A stretch of 15,257 nucleotides of DNA. Origin: Spirogloea muscicola (Eukaryota; Streptophyta; Zygnematophyceae; Spirogloeales; Spirogloeaceae). The position numbers were made by a program, and so were the translations under genes. Of this stretch, positions 9,802 to 15,257 are shown piece after piece. The stretch covers positions 243,098 to 258,354 of the forward strand of contig WELB01000086.1 in the NCBI GenBank assembly GCA_009602725.1. Reading direction: 5' to 3'. Below the pieces are notes generated by a model. That model made no database searches. It had not been told where the DNA came from and saw nothing but the letters and a program-made list of their open reading frames with translations. The stretch's first letter is position 1, and each line of letters begins with the position of its first letter.

Positions 9802-12800
9802 ATGGCTCAGAAGCAGCAGAAGTACGACCGGCAGCTCAGGTGCACGCTCGGCCCGGCGCTTTCTCGTCACAAAGCTCGTCAAGAGGTTGTCCGCTGCAGC
9901 TAGGTGGCACGTCGTCTTCTGTAGATTGTCTCTTGAACGTCAAAGCGACAGCCGCAGAGGGAGCAAATAAGTCTTAAGCCTCAAGATAATTCATGCTCTG
10001 CTCCTATCCTGCCTCCATTTTGACTGGCAGGGGTTCGATTCTATGTCGTGCCGCGCAGGATCTGGGGCGAGCACGGCCAGCGGGCGCTGGAGAGCGCCAG
10101 AGTGTGCCTGCTCAACTGCGGCCCGACCGGCTCTGAGGCTCTGAAGAACCTGGTCCTCGGGGGCATCGGCTCTTTCACGGTCGTCGACGGTGCGCAGGTG
10201 GAGGAAGCGGACCTGGGCAACAACTATCTAGGTGCCGCTTCAGTTACGCGCTAAGTCGATATTGGTTAAGCCTTGACTAGCTCTGTCTCGTCATGGCTAC
10301 GACAAGGTCAACAAGGTCTTCTTACAGATGTCATGCTAGAGATCTTGGAGCCCAGGATATGTATCGTCTTGTTGTTCCCAAGTTCCATGGAGCTTGACAG
10401 GGCCAAGCCTTTGTCCTTAATCTAAACCCTAAGCTGCATTCCCAAAGTTATCATGGGCGACCCTGTTTCCATAACACAGGGACTGTTGAGGCCTTGCTTG
10501 GCTTGAGCTCTGGTCATATACACATGAAGCCATGCCGTCGTGGTCTGACTTCATGCTGACTTTCTTATCCTGCCGTCATGCAGTTGATTCGAGCAACCTG
10601 CACCAGTCAAGGGCTAAGTGCGTCTCGGCGCTGCTTCAGGAGCTGAACGAGTCCGTCGAGGCCAAGTTTGTGGAGGAGTACCCGGAGGCACTGATAGAGA
10701 GCAACCCCTCATTCTTTGCCGACTTTTCTTTGGTCATAGCGACTCAGGTTTGCTTCCTTCTCGCTCTTTGGCAAAGGCCGAAGAGCAAATGTGATTGCAT
10801 GCTTGCCTCTTATATTGTGTGCCTCGCAGTAACCGGCAGATGATTGTAACCAAGGGTTAACACAGCTCCTGTGCTCGTCAGAAAGCGAGCTATTGATTGT
10901 ATTGTTCTATATTGTCCAGATTGGGGAGTCATCCCTTGTCAAGCTGGATGCAATATGCCGAGCACACGGGGTCTGCCTACTTGTGGCAAGGTGCTATGGT
11001 TTGGCTGGCCTCATCCGGATAAGCTCACAGGTACTCCTGGTTCGCTAATGTGCAATGTTGCTGGCCACCTTTTTCTGCTCCTGCACTAACTAAGAGCAAG
11101 GTCTAGGGTTGTTACCAGTGGAAGAGGATGTAGGGTTTGTGAGCTACATTGCCAATGCCCTGTGACCATGCGGGTCAGCAGACACAAGTATGACTGTATA
11201 CTCTCTTGCCTATTTGCTAGTTGCAGGAAGCTGGAAACCAGGAAATAGGATTAGGATCAGGGTCTACAGGGTTTCAGGTTGAGGGTCATGATTAACAGCT
11301 GCATGTTCATGTGCGTGGGCATTACCCCATCTGTTTTGCGCAGTCCTGACTGAGGCAGCTGAGGCTTGCTGTCTGCAGGAACACCAAGTCATCGAAGCAA
11401 AGCCTGACAATGTCGTGGATGACCTCCGGCTACATGCGCCCTGGCCAGAACTGAAGCAGTGTGATCAATCTCCTCGCCTTGACACTTTGACTGTGATGTA
11501 ACTAGGATGCGCATGGACAGACTTCCGTTGTGTACGTACTTCCGGCAGGATACTGCTCCTGGTGCTTATGATCTTATGCAATAAGCTTAGGTCTTCTCTT
11601 TATAAGAAGCAGACTCTGAAATGCAGGTTATAGTGTAAAAGTATATAATTCCTGCTAACTCTGGTTGTACATAGCTATGTTATAAAGACTACATTGCAGT
11701 GCATGAGGTGTCAGCTATTGCAGCGCAAGTTACTATGACATGCATCCGACTTCATGCGTAGCATCATTGGCAGTTGTGCTGCACAATGGCAGATACGCAG
11801 CTACCTTTGACCTGGACACGAGCGACTCCCTCATACACAAGCACATCCCTTATGCCGTTCTTCTTCTGCGTATTGCCAAAGACTGGCGTGCAACTCACAA
11901 TGGTTCCTTGCCCTCAACTTCGCAAGAGAGGTCAGCTTTCAAGGTACATCGCAGCAATACTCTGGAAGTTGAGATGTTATACGAACGCCAAAGCTGAAGG
12001 TGGCAGAAGGTGATTTGGACATTTAGTGTCAGATGTTAAGTCACCCTTGTTGTTATGCAGGCTAGCATATCAGCAAGGATGCGCAGTGACGATGAGGACA
12101 ATTACAAAGAAGCTTCAGCAGCAGCGTACAGGATTTGGTCACCTCCTAGCAGTGGTACGCTGACACAATGCCTAGTTGTGACTTGTCATAGATGTGCAAA
12201 ACATGGGGTTTGGCATTTTGTTAACTTGATTTGCTCACAGTATGTGGTGGTCTGCTAATTTGCAAGTGGCTCTTTCTTGCAGTGTTCGATGTTGAAGCTG
12301 TAGTCAGTGACAAAGCGGCTGATGTCAATGCCTGCTCTGCTGATTTTTGGATTCTCGTGGCTGCTCTCAAGGTTTGCATTTTGCACTAAGTAGGCCTGAG
12401 CATGTGACAGATGTTCAGTATTAAGTTGCAGATATGTATTGTACCAGGTGACAGATTGACCACCCCTAATTTGGACCACTGTTATACAGGAATTCATGAA
12501 GCATGATGGGAAAGGCCAGCTTCCTCTGAACGGGGCCATACCTGACATGCATTCTCTGTCTGAGTGAGCCGCCTTGCCAACTTCATGGTGATGAGAAGTG
12601 GGCTTAAATTACAATGTGGGACTGCCGCATGTAGCCATCTGCTCCGAGCATGTTGGGAGACCAAAGTGAGGATTGTGACTGAAGTACGATGGCTTCTATT
12701 TTAAGTGGGCTGCTGACGAGTGCTCTCTGTGGTGTGGTGGTTAGCGCAGGTACTATATTGGCCTGCAGCAGATATATCAGAGCAAAGCAGAAGCAGACGT

Positions 12801-14037
12801 TACAAAGGTGGAGAAGTACGTGCATGCCGTTCTCAACAAGGTGGGGCGCGATCCGAAATCAATCAGCCGTGTCAGCATCAAGATGTTCTGCAGGAACTGC
12901 AGTAACATCAAGGTATCTTCCTGCTTGGACATTCGATTATTTGCTTCTGCAGGAAAGCAATCGCAAGCTACTCGAAAGGTGTTGTAGAACTTAGCTATGC
13001 CGGAGCGGACTTTTTGTCGAAATATCAAATTGCAAGTATTGTGGACGCTGTAATAACCAGGTAGCTGAGGTTGGCAGGTACTGCGATGGAAGACCTTAGC
13101 GGAGGAGTACAGCAATCGCAATGGGCTGGAGTTACAAAGGCTGTTGGCTGTTGAGGACAGCAAGTATGTTACACCCACAAGTTGTGACTGGCCAGCAAGT
13201 CTGTCAATGCAGATGATACATGCAGATTATACTAACTGCTGTAGTGACTAGACAATTATCACCTGCAGTTTTTATCTTCAGCGGCTCACATGGCTTTCTT
13301 GTGCACTCTGTAGCCTCTAACTGCTCAGTGTGCGTACGTGACCCAGCAATGCAGCGCTCTACGTCTTGTTACGTGCTGCAGAACAATTTGCTGCCACATA
13401 CAACCGTTACCCAGGCGTTTTTGACGGGTATGAATTAGCCACTTATGTGCAATAAAGCACAACAGATCGTTGATTCTACTTTGAGTTATAAAAAATTTAC
13501 TGCATACTTTCGAGTGTGCTGTGGCTGCTCACTCACATTGGCACTCCACCAAGGAGCTGGCCCCTATGACAAATGTCAACCATGTCTTCCACAGAATCGA
13601 TGAAGAAGAGGACGTCTCAAGATTGAAAGCTGTGGCTATGGGCCTGCTGACAGAGCTGGGCGCCAGCTCTTCTACTCTGCCTGAGGACTTAATCAGTGAG
13701 ATCTGCCGCTTTGGTGCAAGCGAGTTGCACTGCCCTGCGGCAGTTGTTGGGGGGATTGCCTCTCAGGAGGCCATTAAGGTGATTATCAACAACCTGTGAG
13801 CGAGTGCTCACAACCTCCTCAACTTCTGAAGACTTGAAGCTTTTATCTGTCCTCACAATATGCACAATTGAATTTGTAGCATATTCAGGGTTCCTTGAAT
13901 ACACCTGCTAGTAAGTGAGATCTGATGCGTTTTGGGTGCCCTTGGTGTTGCAGCTCATCACTGGGCAGTTTGTTCCCATACTTGGGACTTTGATTTACAA
14001 TGGTATAGCCTGCACAACCTCGGTCCTTGCTCTCTAA
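9802..14037 (+). CDS. AXR1: AXR1 / NAE1 (APP-BP1): regulatory subunit of the NEDD8/RUB-activating enzyme E1, 14 exons
   Basis: Exons: 9802-9839, 10059-10231, 10584-10747, 10920-11030, 11379-11458, 11793-11943, 12061-12154, 12283-12371, 12490-12563, 12750-12912, 13078-13163, 13347-13427, 13595-13778, 13954-14037 (TAA); 523 aa (Arabidopsis AXR1 is about 540). All introns are GT-AG and every phase closes; exon 7 may instead end at 12151. Family hallmarks: [13 protein letters not shown] (8-20), [10 protein letters not shown] (48-57), DLGNN (64-68), [17 protein letters not shown] ending at 125, HKHIPY (204-209), DEDNYKEA (250-257), [20 protein letters not shown] from 301, CRFGASELH (472-480), [18 protein letters not shown] across the last junction. 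With ECR1/UBA3 it adenylates NEDD8/RUB, feeding cullin neddylation. This half lacks the catalytic cysteine by family rule. Intron 13's donor lies inside an open frame that runs on to a TGA at 13797-13799. Confidence 0.93.
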
Positions 14038-14116
14038 GGCAAAGTGGCTGCAGCTGGATACTCAAATGACATTGGCATAGACTGCACAATGTCGTCCATG
14101 CTCTCTGAGGCTAAGG
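13999..14116 (+). repeat. Partial tandem duplicate of the AXR1 3' end
   Basis: 13999-14044 (the end of the last coding exon plus the stop) and 14071-14116 align over about 46 bases with about 8 mismatches and one gap, 72 bases apart. Shared words include TGCACAA and GCTCTCT. In the duplicate, the frame matching the AXR1 tail reads GIDCTMSSMLSEAK with no stop, whereas the gene itself reads [11 protein letters not shown] then stop. Confidence 0.6.
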
Positions 14117-15040
14117 TTCCTCAAACCCAGCATTTGTGTCTTGGGAGATTCTCAGACACACAATTGAAGTGGGGAATAGTTGTGGGCCAGCTTGATTTTT
14201 TGATTTTGGAGTTGGGTGCGACAAGCTAAGCACTCTGTTCAGATGGCATTCTTGTGATTACAGTGCACAAAGTGCACTTGAGCACCTGAAGCCAAAGCAA
14301 GCACTCAGTGCTCGAGCAAACCCCATCAATATTAATTCGAATCACTTACGGACGTGCAAAGCAAGGCGTTTGGCCTTGAAAAGATTGGACCCTTTCAGCT
14401 GGACGCGCCAGTATGGCTTGAGTCAAAGAAGCAACTTACGAATATTGCCTGCGGGTTGACGCCCTGCCCTTCACGAGGCGATCCAGCATCGGCTTCTCTA
14501 GAGTGCACCTGAGCATTGAGAGAGACTGTATGCGACATGGAAAGATAAATACCCACCTTTGCCGAGGACCTGGGCTCAGGTCCTAGGCACATTCCGTCTA
14601 CAGGCTTTCCCTTGCTAAAGCAAGTGGCTGGGCCTGCTCCTCTGTAGGACACATTTGTCAGACATGCATGGTTGAATGCCTCAGCAGTCCTGGAGAGGAC
14701 CTGACATCTATGGGCGAGCCTTCGGGCGTGATAGACCACGTATTATCGGACTCGATTGTTGGGGACAAGCACCCCAACGAATTTAGCAGCATGCATATAT
14801 ATTGTGGCAGTAGGCCTACAGTAAAGCTGCATGTGCCTGCATGCAGCTGTACATCGCCTTTCAGCACAAAGTGACTTGAGATTATTACGTCTAGGAGCGG
14901 CAAGAGTAATGCGGAGGTGGACCAGCCAGTCACTCACTGATGTACGACTAAGTAGATGTAGTTAGCCTACCACCAGGGCTCCCTAGCCATTTAGCGACTT
15001 TGTTAGGCGATCAAGGTCTAAGTGAGCCTAGTGTTTAACC

Positions 15041-15059
15041 GACGGTCAAGTTGACCGTC
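15041..15059. promoter_or_regulatory. 19-base palindrome: inverted pair of W-box-like TTGACC
   Basis: GACGGTCAA-G-TTGACCGTC is a perfect inverted repeat of 9 bases around one central base. Each arm contains TTGACC, which fits the W-box (TTGACC/T) bound by WRKY factors, present in plants and green algae. It lies about 200 bases before the terminal GGC run and may belong to a gene to the right of the window. The symmetry is seen; the factor is inference. Confidence 0.4.
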
Positions 15060-15155
15060 CTATCCAAAGATGCACCTGATCGAGCGGCGCCAGCAGCCTC
15101 GAGTTTGTGACAGGGCCCGCGAGCGGCTGCGATGGTCGCGATCGGGATCGGACGG

Positions 15156-15201
15156 CTGGCGACGTCGGGAGTCTAGCCGTCGGTGCGCCGACAGTCGCCA
15201 G
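15156..15201. other. Nested GC-rich stem-loop
   Basis: CTGGCGAC (15156-15163) pairs with GTCGCCAG (15194-15201). Inside it GTCGG (15179-15183) pairs with CCGAC (15188-15192) around TGCG. It may be a chance product of a GC-rich, GTCG-rich stretch. Confidence 0.4.
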
Positions 15202-15213
15202 ACGCCGCCGGCA

Positions 15214-15257
15214 GCGGCGGCGGCGGCGGTGGCGGCGGCGGCGGCGGCGGCGGCGGC
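15214..15257. repeat. GGC triplet run reaching the window end
   Basis: About fourteen GGC units with one GGT interruption; the window ends inside it. By analogy with the kinase and FAM114-like genes, such a run may lie near the start of a further gene beyond the edge. Confidence 0.9.

Larger units (their letters stand above)
14038..15213. other. 3' flank of AXR1 and intergenic region
   Basis: No recognisable gene on either strand; the longest frames (14395-14739 minus, 14658-14933 minus) resemble nothing I know. Two clean hairpins are visible: AGTGCAC-AAA-GTGCACT at 14262-14278, and a stem of 8 with a GGCT loop at 14565-14584 (AGGACCTG pairing with CAGGTCCT). No TGTAA and no AATAAA are seen on the plus strand in the 400 bases after the AXR1 stop. 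Confidence 0.45.

Noticed and set aside
14395-14933. Minus-strand ORFs as a gene downstream of AXR1
   Set aside because: No family resemblance, overlapping frames, Cys/Ser-rich random-looking composition, and no convincing splice partners.

Overview
This window looks like nuclear DNA of a green-lineage eukaryote, most likely a unicellular green alga; a trebouxiophyte-like alga is a guess. The evidence is as follows. Three conserved eukaryotic genes are split by many short GT-AG introns (about 100-350 bp), and many acceptors end in GCAG. Two of the three proteins resemble land-plant proteins most closely (AXR1 and SnRK1 alpha). GC-rich CGG/GCC triplet runs sit around the gene starts. I see no operons, Shine-Dalgarno sites, phage, insertion sequences, CRISPR arrays or rRNA. 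All exon structures below were built by hand from splice sites, reading phase and remembered family alignments; no search was run.

Layout. 1-2080 is mostly non-coding and holds a foldback (MITE-like) element at 735-1083. 2081-4830 (minus) is an 8-exon gene for a FAM114/DUF719-family protein. 4831-4938 is a short GC-rich gap with a GGC run, followed by a tentative divergent first exon on the plus strand (4939-5192). 5193-6041 is unresolved and contains an undetermined base and a 12-bp tandem repeat. 6042-8599 (minus) is a 5-exon gene for a SnRK1/AMPK alpha kinase with kinase and KA1 domains but no visible UBA segment. 8600-9184 is its GC-rich leader and upstream region, with two mutually complementary triplet runs. 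9185-9682 (minus) is an unrecognised Ala-rich and acidic ORF, divergent from the next gene. 9802-14037 (plus) is a 14-exon AXR1/NAE1 gene, the regulatory half of the NEDD8/RUB-activating enzyme. 14038-15257 is non-coding as far as I can see. It carries a partial duplicate of the AXR1 3' end, several hairpins, an inverted W-box-like palindrome and a terminal GGC run.

The three identified genes belong to unrelated cell processes: Golgi/Rab-linked trafficking by family inference, energy signalling, and the neddylation pathway that activates cullin ubiquitin ligases. They are ordinary neighbours rather than one system. I found no convincing new multi-gene system. The observations most worth a second look are the UBA-less SnRK1, the triplet-repeat leaders (one with an ATG-less open frame running through poly-Pro and poly-Gly), the foldback element, and the duplicated AXR1 tail.
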